This document shows, in pieces, positions 40,286 to 52,800 of a DNA stretch of 64,000 bases. Numbering within the stretch: position 1 is the first letter of the stretch; each line of letters begins with the position of its first letter. The notes under the pieces are model-generated. The model searched no databases. It was not told where the DNA came from and worked only from the letters and a program-made list of their open reading frames with translations. Both the position numbers and the translations under genes were made by a program. Source of the stretch: Stercorarius parasiticus (Eukaryota; Chordata; Aves; Charadriiformes; Stercorariidae); assembly GCA_013396915.1 (NCBI GenBank), contig VWZL01004359.1:364762-428761 (forward strand), written 5' to 3'.

Positions 40286-40915
40286 TCAGGTTGGTGAGGA
40301 TCTTACAGCAGTCCTTTTCAGTTTAAGTCTTGCAGTGGTTGTCTCGGCTTTGCTAGAAGTCTTTTCCAAAAAGTTAGGCAGCTGGTGAAGTTTTTGGGTT
40401 TTTTTGCTGGGTTTTTTTTTTGTTTCTGTGTTGCCTTTTTTTTTCTTTGCTGAATAGTGTGACCCATTATAAGTATGCATCTGAGATCCCCAAATCCTGG
40501 CTATGTTGTATTGGTGATGTTTCATGTCCCAATTAGTCTTCAGAGTAAAATGAGATGTTATGGTATGATTGCTTTTGTAGGTGAATTGTCCAAGTTCCTT
40601 GGTAATAATGTCCATGTATTTCAAGAACAGTACTCTGGAAAGCTGTTGATGCAGAAATCCAGGCTGTGTGTGATTTTTCCATTGTAACAATGTACTTAAA
40701 TCTGTATTTTCTCGTTTTCTATCCTTGAGGTAACTTGTTATTGGGCTAATAAACCATATACCATATGGCAAAGTACTATCAGTGAAGATGGTTTGAAGAC
40801 TTTGTGCATATAACTGCTTAATAAACACTAGTGTAAGATTAAAAGCACAAGTTGCTTCATTTAAATGCTCATTTCCGGTTTGTGAATTTTTGAATGAGTG
40901 TTTCAAAGGAAGCAA
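40286..40915 (-). CDS. Unexplained 209-codon ORF, doubtful
   Basis: This is the longest open frame in the window that no repeat or known exon explains. It lies antisense in SYN2 intron 1 and begins MLPLKHSFKNSQTGNEHL. The product would be basic and Thr/Ser/Lys/Asn-rich, with three NHT/NGS-type sequons and a Lys-rich tail (about residues 158-172). That tail is simply the translation of T-runs on the + strand (40390-40445), which favours a chance frame. I see no signal peptide, membrane segment, catalytic motif or family resemblance, no good polyadenylation signal just downstream, and no CpG promoter. It could be a chance frame, a decayed retrocopy or a fragment of an unrecognised transposable element. 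A real gene is unlikely. Confidence 0.12.
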   Translation of the reverse strand: MLPLKHSFKNSQTGNEHLNEATCAFNLTLVFIKQLYAQSLQTIFTDSTLPYGIWFISPITSYLKDRKRENTDLSTLLQWKNHTQPGFLHQQLSRVLFLKYMDIITKELGQFTYKSNHTITSHFTLKTNWDMKHHQYNIARIWGSQMHTYNGSHYSAKKKKGNTETKKKPSKKTQKLHQLPNFLEKTSSKAETTTARLKLKRTAVRSSPT

Positions 40916-41121
40916 ACCTAATGGGTATTGAGAAAATATTTCTTTTTGAGGGGCAAACAGTAATTCTAAAAGAGAAAGCTGTAACTTTTCAAATATGTTA
41001 TCAGGCTAATTTGTACCTAGAGCTCCTACCTAAGGCAATGACGTTTATAAATGTTAAATAATTTTTTTAACTGCTTCCACTGGCCTTTTTTTTTTTTTCA
41101 ATTATTTGATGAAGAATTCAA

Positions 41122-41217
41122 AGCATTCGAAGAATTTCAACCTTAATGCAGTTGTCAGTGCTAGGATGAAGCATTCAAAGAATTTCAACCTTAACGTATT
41201 TGTCAGTGCTAGGAGTT
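41122..41217 (+). repeat. 48-bp imperfect tandem duplication
   Basis: Two units of 48 bp begin AGCATTC at 41122 and 41170. They share AAGAATTTCAACCTTAA and GTCAGTGCTAGGA with a few substitutions between (for example TGCAG against CGTAT). The divergence shows it is a genuine, somewhat aged duplication rather than an assembly artefact. Confidence 0.9.
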
Positions 41218-42070
41218 TTGCTCAGAATAAGTGAGATATTCTTCTAACATCATATCTTAAGTCATCTGCAATATCCAATTGTAACCATGAGATTATTGTT
41301 TATATAATACTCAGTGTATTTATGCCCATGCATGTGAAGTTATACAGTGATAGATGAATGATCTGATTGTATTGCTGATTGTAATAAGTGTAGAGCCACG
41401 TCTTAGGAATTGACACTGTCACCTTGTTCAGCAGTCTGCCTAGACGCCGAGTTGAGTACTAATAGTTCAACCATAGTAAGTGGTAGACGAGATCTCTGCA
41501 CTGGATTATTTTGCTTGCAGTTTTGTCATAGCGCTTTGGAAGCACTTTTGCCCCAAAAAAGAGAAGAGTAAAGAATAGTAAAGTTTCCATATATGATTTT
41601 GGCTTATTATCAGAACAAGTAAACATCATCTTTTCATGCTGGGTCATTGAAAAGATACAGTTGTCTTTTGAAATCTGTAGCTTGGACAGGTAGCGAGTTA
41701 GATATTGTTATCATCTTATTACCATAACTAGCAGTTTTAGAATATATGATAGAGAAAGTTATTTTTGAAAAAATAATAGAAGCAAAAAGGAAAATCTGAG
41801 TAAGCAAAACAGAATTTTTGAGAAGTCAATATGCTTACCATATGTGGAAGTGTGTACACTTTTTGATTTACTAATTGGATTCTTCAAAACTTGCTATTTT
41901 GCCAAATTATTACAAGAATAGAAAGTGTACTTTTGTATTTCTTTAGTCTCTATTTTAGAATAGTTTTTTGATAGATGATTTAGAATTTTTTTTAGATCTA
42001 GACACCCTACTCGAGAAGAGAATATTTTCAGTTTGGGGACTTTGGCAAATAAGTTTCTTGGTGGAAAATA

Positions 42071-45068
42071 GGATTATGTGTAATATATAAATCAAAGTAA
42101 ATGATGTTAATCAGCAAAAGCAGCTTATTCTAATGCATGGTTGATCAAAGTCAACATCTCTGCTGCAGCTATGTTTGAGTAGTGTATTGTAAATTATAAT
42201 CTAGTTAGCATACAAAATGAATTGTGTTAAATGCACCAAGAAGAGAGGGCTTAATATGCCTGTGTGTAAAGTTATACACGTATGTACATCTGTCTCTGTG
42301 GTAAACCAGGGATGTTTTCCTGAAAGAGCTGTCCAAGGCATAAAACTATTCTACATAATAAGGACAAATTCTTCCATTTTGTCTGAAACATTGCCTGAAA
42401 ACTCAGGGTAAAAATCCGTGACTGTAAGGCTAGTAGCAGTTCTTTAAGTATGTAAATGGAAAATAAATTGATTAGAAACAGCTTTGATCAGATAATTAAA
42501 ATTATAAATATGCAATCATCTTTCATACGCTTTGAAAAAAATTTTCTTTTTAGGTGCCAGTATACAGGGCCTGCCTATGTAGGTCCTTTTATTCTATTCA
42601 AATGGAATAGCTTTTTTTCTGCTCAAACTGGAGTTAAACTGAGACAAAAAGATGCACAGTTACTGTCTTTTACAATTCTCTTTGTCAGCTGTCTCCACTA
42701 ATATTGCTAAATACATTTTGAGGTCAGTTAGCTCAACTATGTTTAAAAAACCCAGCAAACTTCTAGAACTGTTTAAAAGTTGAAATTTGTATTTAGTAAG
42801 AATATGTCAGAACTTCCTTTTCTTTGAATCAAGCATTACTGAGATTGTTTGGAAAGGGTGAAGAGGAAAAAAATCTGTGTTTTTCATGTCATTATCTTTA
42901 TCTGACCCTTATGTTGAAACCAAAACTGAACATTTAGGATGAAATTACTGTGGAGGCTTGCAATGTAAAATATAAATAGTAATTAGGCACGTACTGTCAC
43001 AATACCTGTGCTTATTTACTCTTGTAATTTTTCCACATGAGCAGTTAAGTATCTACATGTTCTAGCAATGATGTTTTGGAGAAATAGTGTGATTAGTTAT
43101 GAAATGCCTACTAGCTGCTACTTTTTAAAAGAGCTGTTTCAAACTGCTTCTTAGGTACTAGTTGATTTTTCTGAAAAGTTTATTCCTGACTTTAATTTGT
43201 CATCTTTCATTTCAAATAGGAAAAATTTATGATAAGCTGGTCATGAATTTCTAAGGTAAGCTACGAACGAAGGCGAATGCCTCCAAAAAAGAAAAATATT
43301 CTGAAGCTCTTTCAAGCAAATAAAAATATTTACTAGACAAAATTTACAGAAGTCAATGAAGCGTTGTTGCAGGTGCAACATAGCTCTGTGGCTGAGGAGG
43401 GCTCCATTCAGATGATCATCCTGAGATTTGTTACAGTGTCACTTCCTACAAGCCATTAGCAGTCAGCTGTGGTGTCTGTTACCTTTCAAAACAATACACA
43501 TAGGGCTGTGAAAGAGTCAATTGGGAATTTTCAGTTAGGAAATTCTTTTCCTGCTCACCTTCCTTTTTTTCTAGAGTCCTTGCATGGAAAAGTTGGAAGT
43601 GAATAGAAAGTTTAGTGTAGACTTTCACATCAATAATTCATCAGAGAATGAAGAGTGACATAATTCTTAGTGTACATTTAAAGTGATTGCCAACAAATAA
43701 AATACTTGCCATAACTCAGATTTTCTCAGAAGTACCTTTCTGACTTCTAAATAAACTATCCATGTGGCTAATGCAGGTATTGTTTTAAAAAAAAATTAGT
43801 CTCCCCCCATCTGTATTTTGGTGGGATAAATATGTGTTTGACTTATGCCTTTTTCACTTTGAGAAATTGTACATCTCTGTTTATAGTAGTAGCACTTGTT
43901 CGGAAAAAAAATATATACATCATAGGATTGTGACTTGCAGTTTGCTTGTTACTTAGCCATTGATAGATCGTTTTGCTGGAATTTCTTTCTCTTCGAATAA
44001 TGGGGTTTATAATTTTCTTATCTTTGTAGTCTTCCAAGAGCCTATTATGAAAAGCATTGTAAATACAAAACCACAAGAAAAAGGAAATCGAGCACACTGT
44101 GTGAATGATCATAAGCTCTTTGCTCTGCTCACTCCCTCAATTCATTTTGATATGTACATTTATAGCAGAGCAAAGTTTTCCCGAATACGCCTTTCTTGAG
44201 AGTTTGTTTTTGCTTTCCCCTCCTCATCCCTTCCCCTCTCCCAGTCTTACGTAGAGTGTTTTTTTCCTTTGGTCATTCAGCTCTTAGTGATTATAGATAC
44301 TCGTTGTAAAGGACATGCAGCTAATTTGCTTCGTGAACTACAATAAATTGTCCTTTTTCAAGCTGTAATAATGGATTTTAAAATTCTCGTGACTGATTAT
44401 TGATATACTCAGTGCATCATTGATATGTTGAAATGCATTCAGTACCTGAATAGATAATTTTGTTGCCATATATTTTAACTACAGTATCACTTGTGTTTAG
44501 GTTGTCATAATTCAGAGTTCTCTCCTTGTGCTCTTGCTGTCTGTGTGAAATTAGTTTTTCCTCTTTACCAAAATTTATCAAAGTTAAAAGTACTAGAGCT
44601 TCTATTTCATTAGAGTATTTATTTGTAAGAATCCGTTATTAACTCATATTTGCATTCCCCTTTATCCCAATATCTACTCCCTCCTTAAAGCCAAAATGAT
44701 TTGCCAGATTTCTTATGATCTTCTTAGTGTTTAAAAAGAATGAAATTGAGGAAATATGTCTATGGTACTTAAATTTAGACATTGGTTCACATGTAGTACT
44801 AACAAGCATCTTGTTTCAGTAGTAAAGCAGACGTTGGTAGCAATTTGGTCATAGTTTGTTCACTCTAATTGAATAGCAGTATACAGAAATCAATTGCTAT
44901 AATATCTAACATTCTAAACTGTTAGCTAATGACTTCCAAGTACGATTGGAAGAATATTGAAACCATATTTTCATGGGAGCGTTTGAAATTTGCATCAGCT
45001 TCTTCCAATTTTTCATGCCCTTTTGTTTTGCACATTTCTAGCATTTCAGAATGAACTGCTTTTGAGAA
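42071..45068 (+). repeat. 3-kb direct repeat, copy 1 (probable false duplication)
   Basis: These 2,998 bases begin GGATTATGTGTAATATA and end CTGCTTTTGAGAA. They recur, offset by exactly 2,999, at 45070-48067. Every stretch I compared is identical, including homopolymer lengths (for example the A-run at about 43786-43795 against 46785-46794). The content is ordinary AT-rich intron with no exon. The short frames inside it (such as 42217-42411 and 43843-44112) recur in copy 2 and look like chance. The single N between copies points to two overlapping contig ends that were placed side by side and not merged. Confidence 0.95.
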
Positions 45069-45069
45069 N
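45069..45069. other. Single N at repeat junction
   Basis: One undetermined base sits exactly between the end of copy 1 and the start of copy 2. A one-base gap at such a boundary is typical of gap-closing software that met a negative gap estimate. Confidence 1.
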
Positions 45070-48067
45070 GGATTATGTGTAATATATAAATCAAAGTAAA
45101 TGATGTTAATCAGCAAAAGCAGCTTATTCTAATGCATGGTTGATCAAAGTCAACATCTCTGCTGCAGCTATGTTTGAGTAGTGTATTGTAAATTATAATC
45201 TAGTTAGCATACAAAATGAATTGTGTTAAATGCACCAAGAAGAGAGGGCTTAATATGCCTGTGTGTAAAGTTATACACGTATGTACATCTGTCTCTGTGG
45301 TAAACCAGGGATGTTTTCCTGAAAGAGCTGTCCAAGGCATAAAACTATTCTACATAATAAGGACAAATTCTTCCATTTTGTCTGAAACATTGCCTGAAAA
45401 CTCAGGGTAAAAATCCGTGACTGTAAGGCTAGTAGCAGTTCTTTAAGTATGTAAATGGAAAATAAATTGATTAGAAACAGCTTTGATCAGATAATTAAAA
45501 TTATAAATATGCAATCATCTTTCATACGCTTTGAAAAAAATTTTCTTTTTAGGTGCCAGTATACAGGGCCTGCCTATGTAGGTCCTTTTATTCTATTCAA
45601 ATGGAATAGCTTTTTTTCTGCTCAAACTGGAGTTAAACTGAGACAAAAAGATGCACAGTTACTGTCTTTTACAATTCTCTTTGTCAGCTGTCTCCACTAA
45701 TATTGCTAAATACATTTTGAGGTCAGTTAGCTCAACTATGTTTAAAAAACCCAGCAAACTTCTAGAACTGTTTAAAAGTTGAAATTTGTATTTAGTAAGA
45801 ATATGTCAGAACTTCCTTTTCTTTGAATCAAGCATTACTGAGATTGTTTGGAAAGGGTGAAGAGGAAAAAAATCTGTGTTTTTCATGTCATTATCTTTAT
45901 CTGACCCTTATGTTGAAACCAAAACTGAACATTTAGGATGAAATTACTGTGGAGGCTTGCAATGTAAAATATAAATAGTAATTAGGCACGTACTGTCACA
46001 ATACCTGTGCTTATTTACTCTTGTAATTTTTCCACATGAGCAGTTAAGTATCTACATGTTCTAGCAATGATGTTTTGGAGAAATAGTGTGATTAGTTATG
46101 AAATGCCTACTAGCTGCTACTTTTTAAAAGAGCTGTTTCAAACTGCTTCTTAGGTACTAGTTGATTTTTCTGAAAAGTTTATTCCTGACTTTAATTTGTC
46201 ATCTTTCATTTCAAATAGGAAAAATTTATGATAAGCTGGTCATGAATTTCTAAGGTAAGCTACGAACGAAGGCGAATGCCTCCAAAAAAGAAAAATATTC
46301 TGAAGCTCTTTCAAGCAAATAAAAATATTTACTAGACAAAATTTACAGAAGTCAATGAAGCGTTGTTGCAGGTGCAACATAGCTCTGTGGCTGAGGAGGG
46401 CTCCATTCAGATGATCATCCTGAGATTTGTTACAGTGTCACTTCCTACAAGCCATTAGCAGTCAGCTGTGGTGTCTGTTACCTTTCAAAACAATACACAT
46501 AGGGCTGTGAAAGAGTCAATTGGGAATTTTCAGTTAGGAAATTCTTTTCCTGCTCACCTTCCTTTTTTTCTAGAGTCCTTGCATGGAAAAGTTGGAAGTG
46601 AATAGAAAGTTTAGTGTAGACTTTCACATCAATAATTCATCAGAGAATGAAGAGTGACATAATTCTTAGTGTACATTTAAAGTGATTGCCAACAAATAAA
46701 ATACTTGCCATAACTCAGATTTTCTCAGAAGTACCTTTCTGACTTCTAAATAAACTATCCATGTGGCTAATGCAGGTATTGTTTTAAAAAAAAATTAGTC
46801 TCCCCCCATCTGTATTTTGGTGGGATAAATATGTGTTTGACTTATGCCTTTTTCACTTTGAGAAATTGTACATCTCTGTTTATAGTAGTAGCACTTGTTC
46901 GGAAAAAAAATATATACATCATAGGATTGTGACTTGCAGTTTGCTTGTTACTTAGCCATTGATAGATCGTTTTGCTGGAATTTCTTTCTCTTCGAATAAT
47001 GGGGTTTATAATTTTCTTATCTTTGTAGTCTTCCAAGAGCCTATTATGAAAAGCATTGTAAATACAAAACCACAAGAAAAAGGAAATCGAGCACACTGTG
47101 TGAATGATCATAAGCTCTTTGCTCTGCTCACTCCCTCAATTCATTTTGATATGTACATTTATAGCAGAGCAAAGTTTTCCCGAATACGCCTTTCTTGAGA
47201 GTTTGTTTTTGCTTTCCCCTCCTCATCCCTTCCCCTCTCCCAGTCTTACGTAGAGTGTTTTTTTCCTTTGGTCATTCAGCTCTTAGTGATTATAGATACT
47301 CGTTGTAAAGGACATGCAGCTAATTTGCTTCGTGAACTACAATAAATTGTCCTTTTTCAAGCTGTAATAATGGATTTTAAAATTCTCGTGACTGATTATT
47401 GATATACTCAGTGCATCATTGATATGTTGAAATGCATTCAGTACCTGAATAGATAATTTTGTTGCCATATATTTTAACTACAGTATCACTTGTGTTTAGG
47501 TTGTCATAATTCAGAGTTCTCTCCTTGTGCTCTTGCTGTCTGTGTGAAATTAGTTTTTCCTCTTTACCAAAATTTATCAAAGTTAAAAGTACTAGAGCTT
47601 CTATTTCATTAGAGTATTTATTTGTAAGAATCCGTTATTAACTCATATTTGCATTCCCCTTTATCCCAATATCTACTCCCTCCTTAAAGCCAAAATGATT
47701 TGCCAGATTTCTTATGATCTTCTTAGTGTTTAAAAAGAATGAAATTGAGGAAATATGTCTATGGTACTTAAATTTAGACATTGGTTCACATGTAGTACTA
47801 ACAAGCATCTTGTTTCAGTAGTAAAGCAGACGTTGGTAGCAATTTGGTCATAGTTTGTTCACTCTAATTGAATAGCAGTATACAGAAATCAATTGCTATA
47901 ATATCTAACATTCTAAACTGTTAGCTAATGACTTCCAAGTACGATTGGAAGAATATTGAAACCATATTTTCATGGGAGCGTTTGAAATTTGCATCAGCTT
48001 CTTCCAATTTTTCATGCCCTTTTGTTTTGCACATTTCTAGCATTTCAGAATGAACTGCTTTTGAGAA
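45070..48067 (+). repeat. 3-kb direct repeat, copy 2 (probable false duplication)
   Basis: This is the second copy of the block at 42071-45068, same orientation and length, with no difference seen in the segments compared. After its end the sequence continues into unique, extremely AT-rich DNA (48087-48182). If the duplication is false, the true intron is 2,999 bases shorter and one copy should be removed before any repeat, copy-number or conservation analysis. Confidence 0.95.
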
Positions 48068-48086
48068 GACAGATAGAGCAAGTACT

Positions 48087-48182
48087 AGATTTTTAAATTA
48101 TTTATATTTTTTATAAATATTTTTATACATCTATTTTTATATATTTTTAATTTATAAATATAAATATTATTTAAAATATATT
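48087..48182. repeat. AT-rich low-complexity block
   Basis: Nearly all bases are A or T, with many TATA, TTTATA and AAATAT words and several partial inverted repeats (TTTATAAATA, AATTTATAAATAT). Such sequence sequences and assembles poorly. It begins 19 bases after the 3-kb repeat ends, so it is a plausible cause of the local assembly break. Confidence 0.9.
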
Positions 48183-49181
48183 GCAGGATACTCATGGAGA
48201 AGGAACGTACATGAATAATCTCGAATTTTTCATCTGACTTCTGATTGTGATTAAGGACAAAATCATATGCAAGAAGCAGTAACACTCATAAGCAGCTTAT
48301 TATGTTTTGCAATTAAGACCAAGAATGATTAGAGAAGCAAATTCTGATGGCAAACTGGAGAATGTAGTGAACAGCTTATTCATCTTTTGAAAAATGGCAG
48401 AGCTTTTCTGAATCAGTTATTTGGTACTGGGTTTCACTGGACTCATAGGGCACAGTGTTAAAAATTACAAAAGAATTCAAGAGCAGGATGAAATTGTGAG
48501 TTGGGCAGCTTTGAGTTAAGGCTTCACTTCTGCAAGGATGAGCAGAGTTGATACAGATGATAATTGTGGCCGTTGGTCAGGTATCGACGCAGGAAATTAT
48601 GTAGAAACACCACAACTTCATATTTGTAATAAATACAGCAATTGCAGGTAAATTCATAGTCTCCTTTTTTTGTTTGTTTGGGTTTTTTTGTTTTGTTTTG
48701 TTTTCTTAAGTCAGGAATGCTTTTGGTGATGAGGTGTAGGGAACTCCCTGAAATTTCAGAATTTTTAAAATTTAGCAGTAAAGAATTATCCTGAGAGTGA
48801 GAAATTCCATCAAATGAATCACGTGGGCTTAAATGCTAGTCCGAGATACCTGCATGGTTGAGCTACGTTTCCCTGAGATGTACATAGAGAGGGAATAATA
48901 CAGTTCAGATAAGCATATATCTGCTAGTTCAGCAAACTTGAGGAGAAGCCATAGAAAATTAGCAGGACTGGAAATGAGCAACTGCAACACAGGGCACAAT
49001 TGAGGTACACTCTTTATACTAGTGTACCATGGAGCACGCGTAATAGCTTCATTTGAAGGAAGGAGGGCTGCTAACATTCACTCAGTAATAGTAATAAAAT
49101 AAATATATAAAAAAAAATATATAAAAAAAATTGTAAAACAGGGTAATACTGGGAAATGTAGGAAAATGAAGAATTTGTAAT
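48183..49181. other. Intronic, nothing recognised
   Basis: Intron sequence with a (TTTTG)n-like run at about 48684-48705 and an A/T-rich patch at 49093-49133. No gene or interspersed repeat is recognised. Confidence 0.65.
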
Positions 49182-49825
49182 TGTCATGGTTTTGGCCAAA
49201 TCGGCCAATGGCTGGTGACAGATGCTCCCCCCCCAGCCTCTCATGCACGGAGAGGAGAAGGAGAGATAAAGAGATTTACAAGTTTAGAAGAAACTAAACT
49301 ACTTCAATGAAATATTAATAGTAAGATAAAAAGGAAAATATTGAAATGGANNNNNNNNNNTATATACAAACCCGTATTAAGCTCCCAGGATGATGTCACC
49401 GCAGGCACTGGGGAAGTCCCAGGCTGGACTCAGCGACAGGTGGGAACCGGGTTCCAGAGTTGGGGTCAGGAACACACGGATCAGGATCAAAGGCAGATGA
49501 ACAGACAGGGTCCTCCTCAGACGTCAGCCATTGAAGGAAGAGAGTTGACCCTTTGATCCCTCAGCTTTTATACTGAGCATGGGGCAGACGGAATGGAATA
49601 CCCCGTCATTGGGAATACCCCAGTTTTTGGTCATCTGTCCTGTCCGCTCCTCCCCACAGGTGGGACCCCTCTATGCTTTTCTGCTTCCAACCCTCTACTG
49701 GGGCAAATACCAAAATTAGCTGACCTTGGTTGTTATAGCTATAAGTACAATAAAGAGCCTCTCTGCATACCATTCCTTGGCACAACCTGTCTTATCACTC
49801 TGAATGAACCATTTCAGACACAACA
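49182..49825 (+). mobile_element. Solo LTR of an avian ERVL-like endogenous retrovirus
   Basis: The segment starts TGTCATGGTTTTGGCC, has a C-run, an A-rich middle and the motif CAGCTTTTATACTGAGCATG followed by repeated GGAATA words. This order recalls the abundant ERVL-type LTRs of bird genomes. It ends near CAGACACAACA, giving TGT...ACA termini. On the + strand a TTTTATA box (about 49566) precedes AATAAA (49749-49754), a normal LTR order, so I favour the + orientation. Length is about 640 bp with a 10-N gap inside. No gag, pol or env sequence flanks it, so it is a solo LTR left by recombination. I could not see a clean target-site duplication, so the 3' edge is approximate. The family is named from memory of motif order, not a search. 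Confidence 0.65.
49351..49360. other. Assembly gap (10 N)
   Basis: Ten undetermined bases lie within the LTR. The round size suggests a placeholder rather than a measured length. Confidence 1.
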
Positions 49826-52800
49826 TGCTGTTAATTTCAGAGTGTTAGAAAAGGCCTAACTAAGAAGTAAAATTACTGAACAGAAAGTTGGTTCTGTTTT
49901 ACCTCAAACCAGGAAAATAATCTAAAGTAATGAAAAAATTCTGAATTGCACTCTGTTTATTCCAAGATCTAGGCATGCATGTTTTATATTTCACTAAGAA
50001 TATTGTAAAAATAAAATAACTAGTATTTTTAAATGCTTCTTTGAATTCCTGTATATGCACTAAGGTTGACTTTTAGTAGCTTATTTTTGGAAGATTGTGT
50101 ATTTGTGGAATATAGTGACATTGTACAAGGCAGTCAAATTTAAAATAAACAAAAATAACATTTTCTGCATTGAATTATTATTTACCGTTATTTCTTTGCT
50201 GTTTTTCAAACACTTCTAGAATGAATAGCAAAACACATTTATCCCCACAGGAGTCTAGCAAACTTAGAATTAAATACGTAAGTACTAACATAGAGTTTTC
50301 AGCTAAGTAATTATAATGAGACTTCTTCAGTCTGGCATTCCATATGTTAACCATCTTGAAATATTAAAGATTTTCGGGTAGCAAAGAGTATATTTTGTTC
50401 ATTTGACTTCTAAAAAATAATTTTGCCTTTTTTTTTTTTGACGATATTCAGATAATTTCTGCAATTCTGAACCTTGCCTTTGGAGTTGTTTGTTTTTGTT
50501 GGTTTTTTTTTTTTCCACTTTCCCTGTCATTTGAAAAGCTTTGCAGGGAAGGTGGTGTTGATATCCTGACAGTTGATGGACAGCAAAGGCTAAACTTTTT
50601 CCATTGTAGCAAACAATTGGAACAGATTTGCTACATTTCTAAAGTAGAGGCTTCTATTGCAAACGATTATATCATGAGAAGTTCAGAGTTTGGATCTGTC
50701 TTCTGAATTTCCAGGGCTGGTAAACATTTTGTGATTAATATAACATTGCGCATATTTGTACTATATCAAAAAACCAACTTAAGTACAAGGCAAATACTTT
50801 GTATTTTAAATAAATATAATGGTTTGTATGAAATTAATGGACCTGGAAATTGCAATCATTTTTTTTTTTTCATGAAAATGTATTTTATTTCATTGCTGGA
50901 TTTCAGCAAAAGTCTTAGAAGAGATATTGGGGTGAAAAGGGGAGGGTAGCATTAACCATTCAAATAGGAATAAGGATGTGTTTTTATAAATTCCTAAATT
51001 AGATGTCAAAGTGCTGGAAATTCAATCCTCTGAAAATGAAAAAATTAATCATCACAGAAATGTATCTCAGCTTAGAGAAAATACCTCTTCTGGGTGGAAG
51101 TCGGCACCATGACTCAGCTGCTGCTCTTTTCTGATAAATGTCTGTGGGTGGTTACGCTGCAGTAATCTCTGTAGCCTTCCCTTCTGCTAGTGCCTACAGA
51201 CATTTTTCTTACACCCACGCATGTTCTCTGGTTCCATACAGCAGATTAATAGTTTCTTTTTGACACTAGGAAGATGTATATCGGAGATTCTTTTCTCTAT
51301 GTGTAAAAGAGATGTACATTTATTGTTTTAAAGAAAGCGTTGTTTGTTGAGTAAAGCGGATTTAGTCAGAAAGGTGGAAAAATGCATAAATAAAACAGGT
51401 AAATCTTTAATGTGAGCATCGGGACAGCTCTATCCTCTGTAAACACTAGGAATATGTCATATTTCAGGGTGAAGTGTATCTGTATTTTTCCCCAGGGATT
51501 TTTTTTTTTATTCAGAAGAAATCAGTAGATGAAAAATTAAACATTTTTTCATGCTAAAATATCTTACAGTATCTTAAAAGCTATCAGATGTTTTACTGAA
51601 AATATTATTCTTTAAAAAGCCAAAGGTGATAGATAACTGTCAGAATCTTCAGGAGGTAAAAAGTGGAGAATTGAGAAAGATCAGGATTGCTTTTGTTTTT
51701 GGGAAGACACAGCGAATGTTACACACTGTCCAGACTCTGCAGTGCTCTGTCATTCTAAAGGAAATGAGGAAAAATGTGTATTACTGGTATTACACAGTAT
51801 GGCAGCTCTTAGTTCTTGTTGAATTGAGTCTTGGTTTTCTGTTCTAATGTTTGGGTTTTTTTAAAGTTCAGAACTAGATTATATGACAGTCCATCTATAG
51901 ATAGAATGACAAAAATAGAAATTATTTACTGACTTGTGCCGCTGTTTGGGAATCATTGAGGATGTGTGTTTGTGCACTCGTTCTCATCCATTCAGAGTCT
52001 TGCGGGGCATCTGGTGCCGTGGTACATGTATTGCAACTTCCCCTGTGAGTCTAACCTTGCAAATCTTGTGGGTTTTCTCATCAGTGTTAGCATTTTATCA
52101 GGTAGAATTGAGCATGTAGAAGCCAAATGCCTAATTCACATGTCACTGACCAAATATTTTAGCCAAGTTCAGTACAAACTGGAAAAATTATGTACAGCCA
52201 AAGTCTTAGTTTTCTGCTTTATATTCATTCAGTGTGTCATATAGCTGTTGATCAGCTTTTCTTAATGCTCCTGTTTGAAGTTGTATCCACATTTAGCAGG
52301 TTAAACTGAGGCTACCTTTTTTGATGTACAAGCTGTCTAATACCTGATAGGTTGTTACTTTGATAAAAATTCCCCTTCTCACTACTGCTTCCACTTCGTT
52401 TCTTCATTGAATTCTTGTAAATTATGAGGGTAATTATAGTGGTTTGAAAATACCTTGGTGGTGTTGACATTTTAAACGTTTTGTAGAAATCAGGCATGCA
52501 GCAAAGATCTTTGGTTTCAAGTTGATGCTAATCTGATAGGCTTTATATTTTTTTTAAAAAGGTGTCAGCTGGGGAGATGTTTTGGGAAACTTGGAATGAG
52601 ATCCTGAAAGACTTAGAGGATTACAGCTTTAGTTTGTTTTCTATACAAGTGTTCAAATGGTATCTAACAAATTATTCTCACTCTTTTTTTATAAGCTTCC
52701 TTGGCAAAACAAACAGAAAATTCCCCATGCTTCATGCCCTTTTCTAATTTAATAATTAATCAATTGGATCTGAGCTGATTGTAAAATAGTTTTCCCCAGT

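Noticed and set aside
42217..47198. Pairs of identical small frames (for example 42217-42411 and 45216-45410) as a duplicated gene family
   Set aside because: They are the same sequence repeated by the probable false 3-kb duplication, short, AT-rich and without similarity to known proteins.
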